This document shows, piece by piece, positions 1 to 8,288 of a stretch of 40,876 nucleotides of DNA. The translations under genes were made by a program, and so were the position numbers. Below the pieces are notes generated by a model that was not told the DNA's origin, searched no databases, and saw only the letters and a program-made list of their open reading frames with translations. Origin of the DNA: Bdellovibrionales bacterium (GTDB lineage Bacteria > Bdellovibrionota > Bdellovibrionia > Bdellovibrionales > UBA1609); NCBI GenBank assembly GCA_020628165.1, contig JAHDFM010000014.1, forward strand, positions 1-40,876. The letters are read 5' to 3'. The first letter of the stretch is position 1. Each line of letters begins with the position of its first letter.

Positions 1-1319
1 GCGAGCGCCCCAACAACAATTAAGTTTTTATTTGTAAAAGCAGAAGGAATAGGTGGGAAGTCACCAAAGTAGTTTCTCCACATTTTGATATTATCAACAT
101 TTACACTCGAGCCAAAAGGGCCACCGTTGCCAGCAGAGGTGACAAAAAGTATATCTGGATTGTTATTGATCAGCAGTTGCATATTTGTTTCAAAAGATCG
201 GTAAGCTTTTATCTGCGCCTCAACAGCTGGTGGCGGCCCGTTGAAATCTGGAAACTTACCAATACTAGCATTGACATACTCTATGTCTCTTAGCTTTACG
301 TCTCCAGAAGTAAAAGAAATAAAGTTTTTAAAGTCATCCTCGAGTGAAGTTTCACTCACATAATTTGAAGGTGCAAGCACACCATAAGTGGTGAGCTTCA
401 CATCGTTGCGACCTTTTAAAAGGAGTGAGGCAACATGTAAGCCATGACTCTTTTGGTCTTTATCGGAATCATCCATCAAAATGATTTCATTGGGAAGTTT
501 TTCTGGATGAAATGGGCTTTTGCCGTAACTGCCATTTAAGTTGTGAAGTTTACCAGTTAAAGCTGTATGATTAGGGTCAATGCCTGTATCAAGAATAGCG
601 ACAGCTTTGGCGTTTGGGTCTGTATTAAACATATATTCATTTGCTGGGATAGAGCTGTTGTAATTAACATTGAGATCGCCGTAGCTAGTTATTTCATAAG
701 GAGCAATGTTCATAGACTCATTATCTAAGTTTTCAACATCCTCATTTTTATACTTGAAACTCTTCTCAGCATACAGGTTACCGGCTTTATCATAATACTT
801 AATACCAGTTAATAATTGATAGCCAAATTCAAAAAAACTTTCAGACTCTAGCTGTCCATTTTGATGATAATCTGAGATATGAACTAAATCATTTTTATTT
901 TTTAAACTTTTTGGACTTTTATCAAAAGCCACAATTTTTTTCATAGGATAGAATTTGCCGTTTTTATATTTCTGTTTAGTTTTGACAACCAAACCTTCTC
1001 CATACAAATGTTCATACTGAACAAACCACTTAATGAGACCTTCTTGTTTGTTGTATTCTGAAATTAAAAAACCATTGTGGTAATAACTTGTTTTGCGTAA
1101 AGTATTTTTACTGGTGTAGACATCAACTCGAGTTATGTATTTGTTCTCATCGTCACAGAAAAAAACATTCCTTTTATTCTTTGGTAACTCAAGTTCACTT
1201 TGAGTGGGGCAAGTGTGCCTTTTTTGATTTGTTAATGAGTTGATCGACTCATCAGCTTGCACGATAAAAGTGGAAAGAAGAAATATAAAACATAGTGCTG
1301 TTTTTAAAAGTTGAATCAT
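1..1319 (-). CDS. Secreted S8 (subtilisin-like) serine protease with MORN-2-like repeats, C-terminus outside window
   Basis: The start is the ATG at 1319-1317, behind a strong purine-rich ribosome site (GGGAGGGG at 1330-1323). About 439 codons are visible before the window edge. Residues 1-22 form a Sec signal peptide ending near VQA. Residues about 75-190 carry repeated 'YY.NG.l..e' units (YHNGFLISE, YHQNGQLESE, YYDKAGNLYAE) like the MORN-2 repeats of YwqK-type proteins. The peptidase domain follows: the Asp block AILDTGID (Asp244), the His block SHGLHVA (His292) and the oxyanion Asn in SAGNGG (Asn398). The catalytic Ser block (GTS.A.P) would lie beyond base 1. I expect an exported or surface protease. 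Substrate and maturation are not visible. Family assignment is firm; the repeat assignment is moderate. Confidence 0.9.
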   Translation of the reverse strand, partial: MIQLLKTALCFIFLLSTFIVQADESINSLTNQKRHTCPTQSELELPKNKRNVFFCDDENKYITRVDVYTSKNTLRKTSYYHNGFLISEYNKQEGLIKWFVQYEHLYGEGLVVKTKQKYKNGKFYPMKKIVAFDKSPKSLKNKNDLVHISDYHQNGQLESESFFEFGYQLLTGIKYYDKAGNLYAEKSFKYKNEDVENLDNESMNIAPYEITSYGDLNVNYNSSIPANEYMFNTDPNAKAVAILDTGIDPNHTALTGKLHNLNGSYGKSPFHPEKLPNEIILMDDSDKDQKSHGLHVASLLLKGRNDVKLTTYGVLAPSNYVSETSLEDDFKNFISFTSGDVKLRDIEYVNASIGKFPDFNGPPPAVEAQIKAYRSFETNMQLLINNNPDILFVTSAGNGGPFGSSVNVDNIKMWRNYFGDFPPIPSAFTNKNLIVVGAL

Positions 1320-1583
1320 CAACCCCTCCCAAAAGTATTAGAAATTATCTAATATTAGGGTTTGCAATTGATGTCATTAGGCAGAACTTTATAAAACAAA
1401 ATAGAATCTTAAAAAATAAAATTTATTAAGTAATATCAGTGCTTTGTAAAGTTTGCCTTAGTAAAAAAAATGAAAGCTATTGAGTATTATATTCAACCAT
1501 AATTAAAATTTCTTATGTGAAATGTTTGTTAACACACTTTGTCGCTGCACAAATCACATCTGTGTTTAAGTATTAAGTTAAAA

Positions 1584-1598
1584 TATAATTAGTATATG
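1584..1598 (+). promoter_or_regulatory. Consensus -10 box (TATAAT) placed for leaderless transcription of the YdeI-like gene
   Basis: TATAAT at 1584-1589 is followed by six bases (TAGTAT) and then the ATG at 1596. Transcription would therefore begin at or next to the start codon. No Shine-Dalgarno sequence is present. No good -35 box is seen 16-18 nt upstream. Confidence 0.5.
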
Positions 1599-2066
1599 GT
1601 TATCGATCATTCAAAAATATTTAATTTCATAGGTAGAATTGAGAGTATCGATATGGGGCGAATGGCCTTCAACGTGATTTTTATTCCTGATGACATTATC
1701 GCTAACTTGCCAATAAAAAAATATCCAAAGCTTCGTCTTGACTTAGTGATTGAAGAGGTTCCGCTGAACTTAGCATTGCATCCTCATGATGGGCGTAAAT
1801 ATATCATCATTTCAAATAAACTCATTCGTCAGGAAAAGTTAGAGTTTTCAGAAAGAGTGGATGTTCAATTTTCAATAGCAGATCAAGACTATGTTTACAT
1901 ACCAGACTCACTTAAAGAGGAGTTAGATATGAATAAACATTTCAAAAAAAAGTGGGACGCATTAACTAAAGGAAAACAAAGAACACACGCTCACCGAGTG
2001 GCATCGGCCAAGCAACATGTAACTCAGTTAAAAAGAATCAAAGAGATAAAAAAATTAATTAAGTAA
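1596..2066 (+). CDS. YdeI/OmpD-associated family protein with N-terminal DUF1905-like barrel
   Basis: This is a 156-residue cytoplasmic protein without signal peptide or membrane segment. Residues about 8-85 match the small beta-barrel DUF1905 pattern. Residues about 108-155 carry the typical YdeI/OmdA tail: a Trp followed by LTKGKQR, then a conserved SAK and an R/K-rich helix ending in LIK. Members of this family have been linked to protection against bacteriocins and peptides, but the biochemical role is not established. The ATG has no Shine-Dalgarno sequence and sits six bases after a perfect TATAAT, so the mRNA is probably leaderless. It is convergent with the nitroreductase gene, and a hairpin lies between them. 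The family call is good; the function is unknown. Confidence 0.75.
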   Translation: MVIDHSKIFNFIGRIESIDMGRMAFNVIFIPDDIIANLPIKKYPKLRLDLVIEEVPLNLALHPHDGRKYIIISNKLIRQEKLEFSERVDVQFSIADQDYVYIPDSLKEELDMNKHFKKKWDALTKGKQRTHAHRVASAKQHVTQLKRIKEIKKLIK

Positions 2067-2069
2067 AAA

Positions 2070-2101
2070 AAGTCCTGTTACTTAAGGCAACAAAGGGACT
2101 T
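2070..2101. terminator. Hairpin between convergent genes, probable bidirectional terminator
   Basis: AAGTCC (2070-2075) pairs with GGACTT (2096-2101), with inner pairing TGTT/AACA. It is flanked by A-rich sequence on the left and T-rich sequence on the right. It lies in the 41-nt gap between the two convergent stop codons. Confidence 0.4.
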
Positions 2102-2107
2102 ATAATT

Positions 2108-2725
2108 TTAAGAAAAGGTATCAAAGCTGTATACGTCAGTTAACCTTGGTTTTCGCTTCCAGTTGCCTTCTTTCTCTAGTGGTCCCATAGCCAACAAGAG
2201 AGTGATAACATAGTTGTCTGGGACTTTTAAAATTTCTGCCACTTTGTCAGGGTCAAAGCCAATCATTGGGCCTGAGCCGTAGCCTTTTTCCTGGCCAGCT
2301 AGCATAAGTGACATGGCTAAGTAAGAGCCACTGCGGATAGCTTCATCACGTTGTAGTTCTGGTTTGTCTTGGTAAAATTTCTCAGCATTTTCTTCAAACC
2401 ATGTTTTGATATTCGCATCGACAATGTTGGCGTCGGTGGCAAGAGTCATAGCTTTGGATAAATTGGCAGTGACATTTTTATTGCCCAGTACGGCAAATAA
2501 AACTGCAGAATCAGTCACTTTAGCTTGGTCCCAAGCGGCTGCACGAACTTGCTTTCTCACTTCAGGGTCAGTAACAGCAATAACGTGCCAGTTCTGAGTG
2601 TTAAAGCTTGTAGGTGCATGTAAAGCTGTTTCAATGAGCTCACTGATTTGTTCTTTGCTTAGTTCTGCATTGGTATCAAAGGCATTGGCGGACAAACGAT
2701 TTTCTAACGCGTCTCTAACTGTCAT
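2108..2725 (-). CDS. Nitroreductase-family FMN oxidoreductase (YodC/MhqN-like)
   Basis: The 205-residue length is typical of the small nitroreductase family. FMN-binding signatures are visible: the N-terminal R..A..F region (residues 9-17), the APTSFNTQNWHVI block near residues 38-50, and the C-terminal GYGSGPMIGFDPDKVAEIL block near residues 148-166. These homodimeric FMN enzymes reduce nitroaromatics, quinones or similar electrophiles with NAD(P)H. The natural substrate is not evident. The start has a clear AAGGAG site six bases upstream. It diverges from the DUF4097 gene across a 69-bp gap that must hold both promoters. Confidence 0.88.
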   Translation of the reverse strand: MTVRDALENRLSANAFDTNAELSKEQISELIETALHAPTSFNTQNWHVIAVTDPEVRKQVRAAAWDQAKVTDSAVLFAVLGNKNVTANLSKAMTLATDANIVDANIKTWFEENAEKFYQDKPELQRDEAIRSGSYLAMSLMLAGQEKGYGSGPMIGFDPDKVAEILKVPDNYVITLLLAMGPLEKEGNWKRKPRLTDVYSFDTFS

Positions 2726-2794
2726 AAAAACTCCTTGTATTCAATAGGGATATGTTTAAAAAAATATAGTATAGCAAAACAATAGGGGTGCAAA

Positions 2795-3643
2795 ATGAAA
2801 AGTGTTCTATTAAGTATTATTTCTTTTATAACAATAAATTCGAATGCAGAAGTCACAGTTGAAAAAAGTGAGTTCTCATCGGAGGGTCTTGAACAGCTTG
2901 CCATAAAAAATATGTCGGGCAATGTGAAAATTTCAACCATTGAAAATGGCAATGCAATAGTCACAGCTAAAAAAATAAAGTTCAACAAAAACTGTGAGAT
3001 GAAAGTTTTGAAAGAGGCCAATCAATTAAAAATTGAAGTGGAGCAGAAAGGTTGGTTTAACTTTAGTGACTGCAAAGTAGATTTTGACATTGCCATTCCA
3101 GCTCAAATGGCCCTTAAGTTAAAAAGTGGATCTGGAGATTTAAGTGTTAACGGTGTCGAGGGAGACATTGAATTTGATCTCGGTAGTGGTGATATTGAAC
3201 TGGTTTCAACGTCTGACAATGTTAATGGCAACACAGGCAGCGGCCAGGTGAAGTTAAGCGGACAGATTGGCAATTCAAAAGTAAAAACAGGCAGTGGAGA
3301 TATTGAGATCAGCGGTCTTGAAAACAATGCTAACCTGCGCACAGGAAGTGGAGACATTGATTTAAAATTCAATAAGGCACCTGAAACAGGAATGATTGAT
3401 GTTAAGACTGGCAGTGGTGATATTGATATGATCTTTGCTCAAAAACCGACTCTAGCTAACATTGATATCATGACGGGCAGTGGGGATGCCAAAATTGTTC
3501 TTCCTGAAGGAACTAAGCTTTTCACCAATTACAAATCTGGCAGCGGTAAACTCTATAATGAGTTTGGAGAAGACCCTCAAGCACAAGTCAAATTATCTAT
3601 GAAAGCTGGTAGTGGCGATCTAAAAATTAAAAAGGTTCAATAA
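2795..3643 (+). CDS. Exported DUF4097-type beta-strand repeat protein with nine GSG motifs
   Basis: The 282-residue product begins with a Sec signal peptide (about residues 1-18, cleavage near SNA). From about residue 105 it repeats 'tGSGDi.i' nine times, one per short beta-rich unit of about 17-22 residues (for example KSGSGDLSV, LGSGDIEL, KTGSGDIEI, KAGSGDLKI). This is the pattern of DUF4097, a putative adhesin/beta-helix domain. A right-handed beta-solenoid on the surface or in the periplasm is likely. There is no lipobox and no visible sorting signal. A GGGGTG sequence precedes the ATG. The repeat arises from a protein pattern and is not a DNA array. The biological role is unknown. Confidence 0.8.
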   Translation: MKSVLLSIISFITINSNAEVTVEKSEFSSEGLEQLAIKNMSGNVKISTIENGNAIVTAKKIKFNKNCEMKVLKEANQLKIEVEQKGWFNFSDCKVDFDIAIPAQMALKLKSGSGDLSVNGVEGDIEFDLGSGDIELVSTSDNVNGNTGSGQVKLSGQIGNSKVKTGSGDIEISGLENNANLRTGSGDIDLKFNKAPETGMIDVKTGSGDIDMIFAQKPTLANIDIMTGSGDAKIVLPEGTKLFTNYKSGSGKLYNEFGEDPQAQVKLSMKAGSGDLKIKKVQ

Positions 3644-3663
3644 TAAATTAAGTTATCCAGAGA

Positions 3664-3689
3664 GAGCACTCAGAATGTTTTGAGTGCTC
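3664..3689. terminator. Perfect 9-bp hairpin between convergent genes
   Basis: GAGCACTCA (3664-3672) and TGAGTGCTC (3681-3689) form a perfect stem with an 8-nt loop. It lies between the stops of the DUF4097 gene and the thioredoxin gene. Neither side has a good T-tract, so intrinsic termination is plausible but not certain. Confidence 0.4.
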
Positions 3690-3752
3690 AACTATAATCA
3701 ATTGTTTTAATTCAATAAAAAAAGAATATTAAAGTATTAAGAGAGTGCCTAG

Positions 3753-4121
3753 TTAACTCTGATTTTCTTCGGCCTCTATTTGTCGATTCACTTCATTCAT
3801 ATCAGCTGATTTAACTTGTTCAATCACATTAACAAGCTCATCTTCACCAAGAACTCCACTGTGCCGGAAAAGCTCTAAGCCTTCGCGAATAATAAGTATT
3901 GTAGGTATGCTCATAACTGTAAAATACTTGCTGAGCTCTAAATTATTTTCAGTTTCGACTTTGCCAAAAACTATATCAGGGTATTGCTTGGCGACGGACT
4001 CAAATATGGGAGCAAACTGGTGGCAGGGTCCACACCAAATGGCCCAAAAATCTAAAACAATGATATCATTATTTTTATAAAGTTCTCGAAAGCTTTCATC
4101 TGTCACATCTATTAATTGCAT
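3753..4121 (-). CDS. Thioredoxin-like protein
   Basis: This 122-residue protein shows the full thioredoxin signature: DFWAIWCGPC with the redox pair Cys30/Cys33, followed by the cis-proline loop SIPTILI (Pro73). There is no signal peptide, so it should act in the cytoplasm as a disulfide reductant, normally recharged by thioredoxin reductase. Compared with classical thioredoxin (about 108 residues), it has a short acidic C-terminal extension (NRQIEAEENQS). The usual WAEWCGPC is WAIWCGPC here; the Glu-to-Ile change could alter the redox potential. No Shine-Dalgarno sequence is seen upstream of the ATG. The neighbours give no pathway clue. Confidence 0.9.
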   Translation of the reverse strand: MQLIDVTDESFRELYKNNDIIVLDFWAIWCGPCHQFAPIFESVAKQYPDIVFGKVETENNLELSKYFTVMSIPTILIIREGLELFRHSGVLGEDELVNVIEQVKSADMNEVNRQIEAEENQS

Positions 4122-4324
4122 AAATCAAGTGTTAGCTCTGATGGGGGTGTTTGTCCATGTTTTTATTGCTACAAGCTAGCCTACGTTCTTAATTATAGTA
4201 GCACAGTTTAACATTGAGGCGATCTCTAAGACTTAAGTGCATGTTTTCATATTAGAAACATCTTTTAATTTAAGACCTAGGTTCTATTTATTTTTAAAAA
4301 CTTTTTGTCGGTAAATATTAAGTA

Positions 4325-4340
4325 GATAATTTACTATATG
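4325..4340 (+). promoter_or_regulatory. -10 box (GATAAT) placed for leaderless transcription
   Basis: GATAAT at 4325-4330 is followed by seven bases and then the ATG at 4338. No Shine-Dalgarno sequence lies in between. A TTGTCG at 4305-4310 could act as a -35 box, but its spacing to GATAAT is short (14 nt). Confidence 0.4.
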
Positions 4341-4856
4341 AAAAAAATGATTTTTTTACTGATGACAATATTTACCATATCTATCAACATAAGCGTTAAC
4401 GCAAAAGAAGTTGGGGTGACTTGTTGGACAAAAAGCTTCCCCACAACAAGCGTTAATCTTTTTAAAAACTCCAATAATAAATTTCAACTGAATGTGACTC
4501 ATCACAATGGAGTGAAATTTGCTCCGATACACAAAGGTGTGATCACATCTCATGATCTAAAACATCTCAAGAAAAAATCTGAAGTGTTTACCTCACTGGG
4601 TGATAGGTATTCAGTGCAGTTTGAGTTTAATAATTGCGAACAAAAAGATGGCTATTTGAGTTGTTATACAAGAGATCAAGACAATCTCAATAATAAGGGT
4701 TTGCGAAATTATTCTTTCCGACTCTATCGTGAAACTGTCTTAAGCAATGGCTATGAATTCAACCACTGGTCGGCTCATTTTGATGTGATGATCAATGGTG
4801 ATAATTTAGTTTACAACTCAGTCATGCAGTATCAGCAAGATGACTGTCATTTTTAG
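4338..4856 (+). CDS. Secreted protein of unknown function
   Basis: This 172-residue protein has a clear signal peptide (MKKM, then a hydrophobic stretch, cleavage near VNA at about residue 22). The mature part is rich in Asn, His and aromatic residues and has four cysteines (near residues 29, 99, 108 and 170), consistent with two disulfides in the periplasm or outside the cell. I do not recognise the family. It lies between a thioredoxin gene, transcribed divergently, and a TIGR02147 gene on the opposite strand, convergent with it. In Bdellovibrio-like genomes small secreted orphans are common. The start is supported by the signal peptide and an adjacent -10 box. Confidence 0.7.
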   Translation: MKKMIFLLMTIFTISINISVNAKEVGVTCWTKSFPTTSVNLFKNSNNKFQLNVTHHNGVKFAPIHKGVITSHDLKHLKKKSEVFTSLGDRYSVQFEFNNCEQKDGYLSCYTRDQDNLNNKGLRNYSFRLYRETVLSNGYEFNHWSAHFDVMINGDNLVYNSVMQYQQDDCHF

Positions 4857-4903
4857 TCAGAGTTTATTAAAGCAATTCATGAACTAGCAAAAGAACTTAA
4901 CAA

Positions 4904-5809
4904 CTAACTTTTATTAGTAACAGGGAATAATTGAATATTCAGTTGATAAACCTTGTCACCCTTAGAAATTTCTCGCTTCACAGATATATCTTTGTAAATT
5001 CTTTTTTTCAGCTGACGTATTTCAAATTTAACTTTTTCAAATTCTCTTTCTGTCAGCGCTAAAGTGACCGCGCCGAACTCTCGCTCAGAGGGCTTATCTT
5101 GATAAAGGGACTCAAGGCCTAAATAAATCAATTCAGACTGTAGCTTTCTGACGAGCTCAACGGGGATAGCTTCATTGCCTGGGCCACCCACCATCAAGGC
5201 ACGACCTTTTCGGACTTGTCCAGTTTCAGAGTCTCTGACAAGTTCTCCAGTTTTAAATAGTCGGTCCATCGCTTTTTTGATCTCATCTTGGTTCGCTCTG
5301 CTTTTCATGGTTTGCATGAGCTTACCTAAATCAAAATCGACGTTTTTTTGATCTGCTAAGGTATAAAGAACCCAAGTCACCCAATTAGGAACTGCTTCTA
5401 GAGCTTGAGTATTAAATGTGCCAAGACGCATTTGTTTAGTCATGCGATATTCACTCAGTTTCTTTAACTTTTGGTTTCTGTCGAGTGGGTCCTTGGCTTG
5501 GCAGTACTGTACAAGCAATTTAAACTCATCTGTTTCTTCTCGAGTTAACTTCAGGGCTTTTGAAAATTTTAAAATCATTTCATTAGATAGGTTTCTCTTG
5601 CCTTCGATGATTAGTTTTAAATAATTAGGTGACTTGATGTTAGCGGCAACACTGAACATAGAATACGTATAGGGTCGTAAGCTTTGATTGGTTTCTGCAA
5701 GTTTAAATTGGTAGTAATCATTTAAATAAATGCGATAATCGGTATAACTTGCTAAAGCTGGTTTTGTTAATTGTGTTGTTTCTTTGTTGTTGGTTTGCTG
5801 TTGTTCCAT
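4904..5809 (-). CDS. TIGR02147 family protein, putative DNA-binding regulator
   Basis: This 301-residue protein has the hallmark N-terminal block of TIGR02147: a 'tDYR.YL.DYY..K' motif, then SM.S.AA...SP.YL..I..GKRN.S. and a region resembling a helix-turn-helix (about residues 20-95). The C-terminal half has the family's charged helical segment including ALTEREFEKVKFEIRQLKKRI. The family is known mainly from Fibrobacter and Bdellovibrio relatives and is presumed to be regulatory; no member's targets are known to me. Residues 1-18 are Gln/Thr-rich and probably disordered. GGAG sits 6 nt before the ATG. It is downstream of, and on the same strand as, a large lipoprotein gene, separated from it by a strong terminator. 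It supports a Bdellovibrionota origin. Confidence 0.8.
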   Translation of the reverse strand: MEQQQTNNKETTQLTKPALASYTDYRIYLNDYYQFKLAETNQSLRPYTYSMFSVAANIKSPNYLKLIIEGKRNLSNEMILKFSKALKLTREETDEFKLLVQYCQAKDPLDRNQKLKKLSEYRMTKQMRLGTFNTQALEAVPNWVTWVLYTLADQKNVDFDLGKLMQTMKSRANQDEIKKAMDRLFKTGELVRDSETGQVRKGRALMVGGPGNEAIPVELVRKLQSELIYLGLESLYQDKPSEREFGAVTLALTEREFEKVKFEIRQLKKRIYKDISVKREISKGDKVYQLNIQLFPVTNKS

Positions 5810-5990
5810 CTTAACTCCAGTCAGTGATGGAGATATTTTTACTAAAGTTTAAACAAATGTTAATAAAATAATGGTCTTAACGCAGTCCTCGCTAAAAAAT
5901 GCTTATAAATTACATTTGATGAGGCTAGTTTTTCCATTTGTGTGGAAAGAGTGATTGACATAAACACTCGCAAAAAGTGTTTTTAAATTA

Positions 5991-6019
5991 AAAAAGAGCA
6001 GTCTAAGACTGCTCTTTTT
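5991..6019 (-). terminator. Strong rho-independent terminator of the 675-residue lipoprotein gene
   Basis: A perfect 13-bp stem (5991-6003 with 6007-6019) contains the GC core GAGCAGTC/GACTGCTC and a 3-nt loop, ending in a run of T when read on the minus strand. It begins 29 nt after the stop codon of the lipoprotein gene. Confidence 0.85.
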
Positions 6020-6047
6020 ACCTCAGTAAGTTTTTTTAAGTTTTAAC

Positions 6048-8075
6048 TTAGTTGCTTGAAATTTCTTCGCAGTAGTATCCAATGACACAATAGTCTTGAT
6101 CTTCTGTTGGGAACTTTGCTGGTTCAGGCTTTTGTTCGCCTCCAGTTATGCTTTTTCCAAGACACTGGTTTTTGTTGTAATAAACATCGCGTGAGCCCCA
6201 CTTTTTAGATTGAAGATGAATGCGTTTATGTTTTTGAAGCTCTTTGTTGAGGTCGTCACAACGGTAATTATCAGAAATATAAGTTGGAAGACTACTTCTA
6301 AACATATTCTTAAATATATTTTTTACTCTGGAAAAAGAACCGCGAGACTCACTTTGAACAACTTCACTATCCTCAGATTGTACGACAATCTCTTCGTCAG
6401 TTGGTATGCTGAACTCTGTACGCAGATTACTCTCATCGACAGAGTTAAAGCGATTAACGATGTCACTGAAAACTGTTTCTTGAGTGGATTCATAGTTGAG
6501 TTTTAATTGCATCACGCCTTTAGCATCAACTCCGTTGAGGTAGGCACTTGAGATATGGGTGTATAGGCGTGTTGCCGGCATTGAAATTCCATCTTTTCTA
6601 TATGTTGATTTATTAACTCTGATAGAGGTGTTATTTTCACCTTCGTTTTGAGAGTCTAATAACATGCCGTTAAAGCTTAAGTATTTGCCGTGTTTGTCTT
6701 CAATGGAAAGTAGAAACTCAGACTTTCCGTTGAGCACTGTGTATGTGTGTAAGTTAATGGTGCTCGCGTATTCCGGGTTGTTGGCAAGTTGTGTTTTTAA
6801 TGGGGCCTGACAATTTCTAACTTCTGTAGTTGTTCTTTTATCGCTACATTTGTTAAAGCGTGCAACTGTAACAGTGTTATAAATAAAGTCAGCAAAACAA
6901 GCAACGGCATGGCTAGCATGATTGCTGTTGCTTTGGTAGCAGGCAAAACGAAGTGGATCTGACCCGTCGTCTTGTTGTCGGGTGTATTTATTTAAAAAGC
7001 TAGAATCAACATTGAAAGTTGCATGAGCAAGACGGTTAACGATATAGGCTCGTTGACAAAGTTGCCCCTTCTTTTCACCAGTTTTATAGTAAAGAGAAAG
7101 AACTGTTTGTAAGTTGTCACAAGAGTCAGCTTGACTATCTAAGCAAGTTACATCTAGCACATAGTTGTAAAGATCTGATTTTTGTGTTGGCGCTAGTTGT
7201 GCTGTGCGGCCATTCAATTGTCCACTAAAGTGTAAAACATGTTTACTTTTAGAGTCATCATTTTCATCTCTATCTTTGTGGATCGTTACAAATAGTTTTT
7301 TAGATTCAAGGTCTATGTTGGCATAAACGTGGTTAATACTTTGTGCAAGCGCTTCACTGTCTTGCGCAAAAGTGTCAACGCTGTCGTGAGTATCTTTTGA
7401 ATACATTTGTTGAAAACGACTTAAAACAGAGTCATTCACTAAATCTGTGAAGAAAAGTGTTTTGCCATTGTCTTCAACAGAGTATCCAGTTAGCTGATGT
7501 GACTCAACACGAATGTTTTTATCGTAAGGATTATTTTCATAAAATTCTAGACCAGAAAGTGGGTCTGTGAGGATCTCAGTTCTGCTTGGGGGCACTGGTG
7601 TTGAACTTTCACTGTCGTGGTGAGTTTGATCACCAGTTCTATGGTTTTCAGAATTACGACTTCTCGGTCGTGTCGTTGTGAATCCACCATCGTGCTGTCC
7701 AAGGCGACTGTCGCGCGCTCGTGAAGTGCCTTCAGTTGAATCATCGTGATCGTTACCGTGTCGATGTTCGCCCTCATGTTGTCTTCCTTCAGTATGGAGT
7801 TGTTCTCTTGTTGGTGTTGTGGTTGCTCTTTGGTCTTCGTTATCAATAATGTCTCTTGAGTTCCCAGTTCTTTCAGGGGTAAAGTCGTGGTTATCTTTGT
7901 TTAAGCCCTGGCTATTGTCTGTAGCTGGTCCGGAGCCTTGATTGTGTTGTGTCCCAGCAAAGTTGCTATGCACAGGAGTCGTGCGTCGCTTCTTAGAGCT
8001 ACGATCTCCACAGGCTGTAATTAAAGTCAAACATAGAGTTGTCACAATTAATTGACTTATATTTATATTTTTCAC
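6048..8075 (-). CDS. Large lipoprotein with long His/Asp/Arg-rich disordered N-terminus
   Basis: The start is a GTG at 8075 behind a GGAGGGAG ribosome site. The first 22 residues form a lipoprotein signal with lipobox LITAC (Cys22). Residues about 23-170 are low complexity and almost free of hydrophobic residues (Asn, His, Asp, Arg, Thr, Gly), a likely flexible spacer. Residues about 175-560 look like a folded beta-rich domain with several cysteines in pairs (for example VTCLDSQADSC and FACYQS). The C-terminal 60 residues hold another Cys-rich patch (CVIGYYCEE). I do not recognise the fold. It is probably anchored in the outer membrane with an extended stalk. A strong terminator follows, so it is probably monocistronic. 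Confidence 0.75.
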   Translation of the reverse strand: MKNINISQLIVTTLCLTLITACGDRSSKKRRTTPVHSNFAGTQHNQGSGPATDNSQGLNKDNHDFTPERTGNSRDIIDNEDQRATTTPTREQLHTEGRQHEGEHRHGNDHDDSTEGTSRARDSRLGQHDGGFTTTRPRSRNSENHRTGDQTHHDSESSTPVPPSRTEILTDPLSGLEFYENNPYDKNIRVESHQLTGYSVEDNGKTLFFTDLVNDSVLSRFQQMYSKDTHDSVDTFAQDSEALAQSINHVYANIDLESKKLFVTIHKDRDENDDSKSKHVLHFSGQLNGRTAQLAPTQKSDLYNYVLDVTCLDSQADSCDNLQTVLSLYYKTGEKKGQLCQRAYIVNRLAHATFNVDSSFLNKYTRQQDDGSDPLRFACYQSNSNHASHAVACFADFIYNTVTVARFNKCSDKRTTTEVRNCQAPLKTQLANNPEYASTINLHTYTVLNGKSEFLLSIEDKHGKYLSFNGMLLDSQNEGENNTSIRVNKSTYRKDGISMPATRLYTHISSAYLNGVDAKGVMQLKLNYESTQETVFSDIVNRFNSVDESNLRTEFSIPTDEEIVVQSEDSEVVQSESRGSFSRVKNIFKNMFRSSLPTYISDNYRCDDLNKELQKHKRIHLQSKKWGSRDVYYNKNQCLGKSITGGEQKPEPAKFPTEDQDYCVIGYYCEEISSN

Positions 8076-8288
8076 TTCACTCCCTCCATTGAGAATTGTC
8101 TAAACACTATTGGAGCAAGCATTGAGCCATATTTTACGGCGTCTGTGTGTTTTAATTTTCATTTGAGAGTTTGTGCCAAAAGGTAAATTTAGAGGTGCCA
8201 AACATTGTCACTGCCAATTGAACTCTTTGAACAACTCAATTTTATAAAGTTTTAAATAGTAAGAAATTAAGGCGATAATAAAAAAAGC

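Noticed and set aside
3103..3630. Regular DNA periodicity inside the DUF4097 gene, and a long antisense frame there
   Set aside because: The repetition follows from GSGD codons at the protein level and is not a CRISPR or tandem DNA repeat; the antisense frame is a by-product of the same codons.
5962..5982. AAACACT/AGTGTTT hairpin followed by T residues on the plus strand
   Set aside because: No plus-strand gene ends upstream, so a terminator role makes no sense; the adjacent stem at 5991-6019 is the real one.
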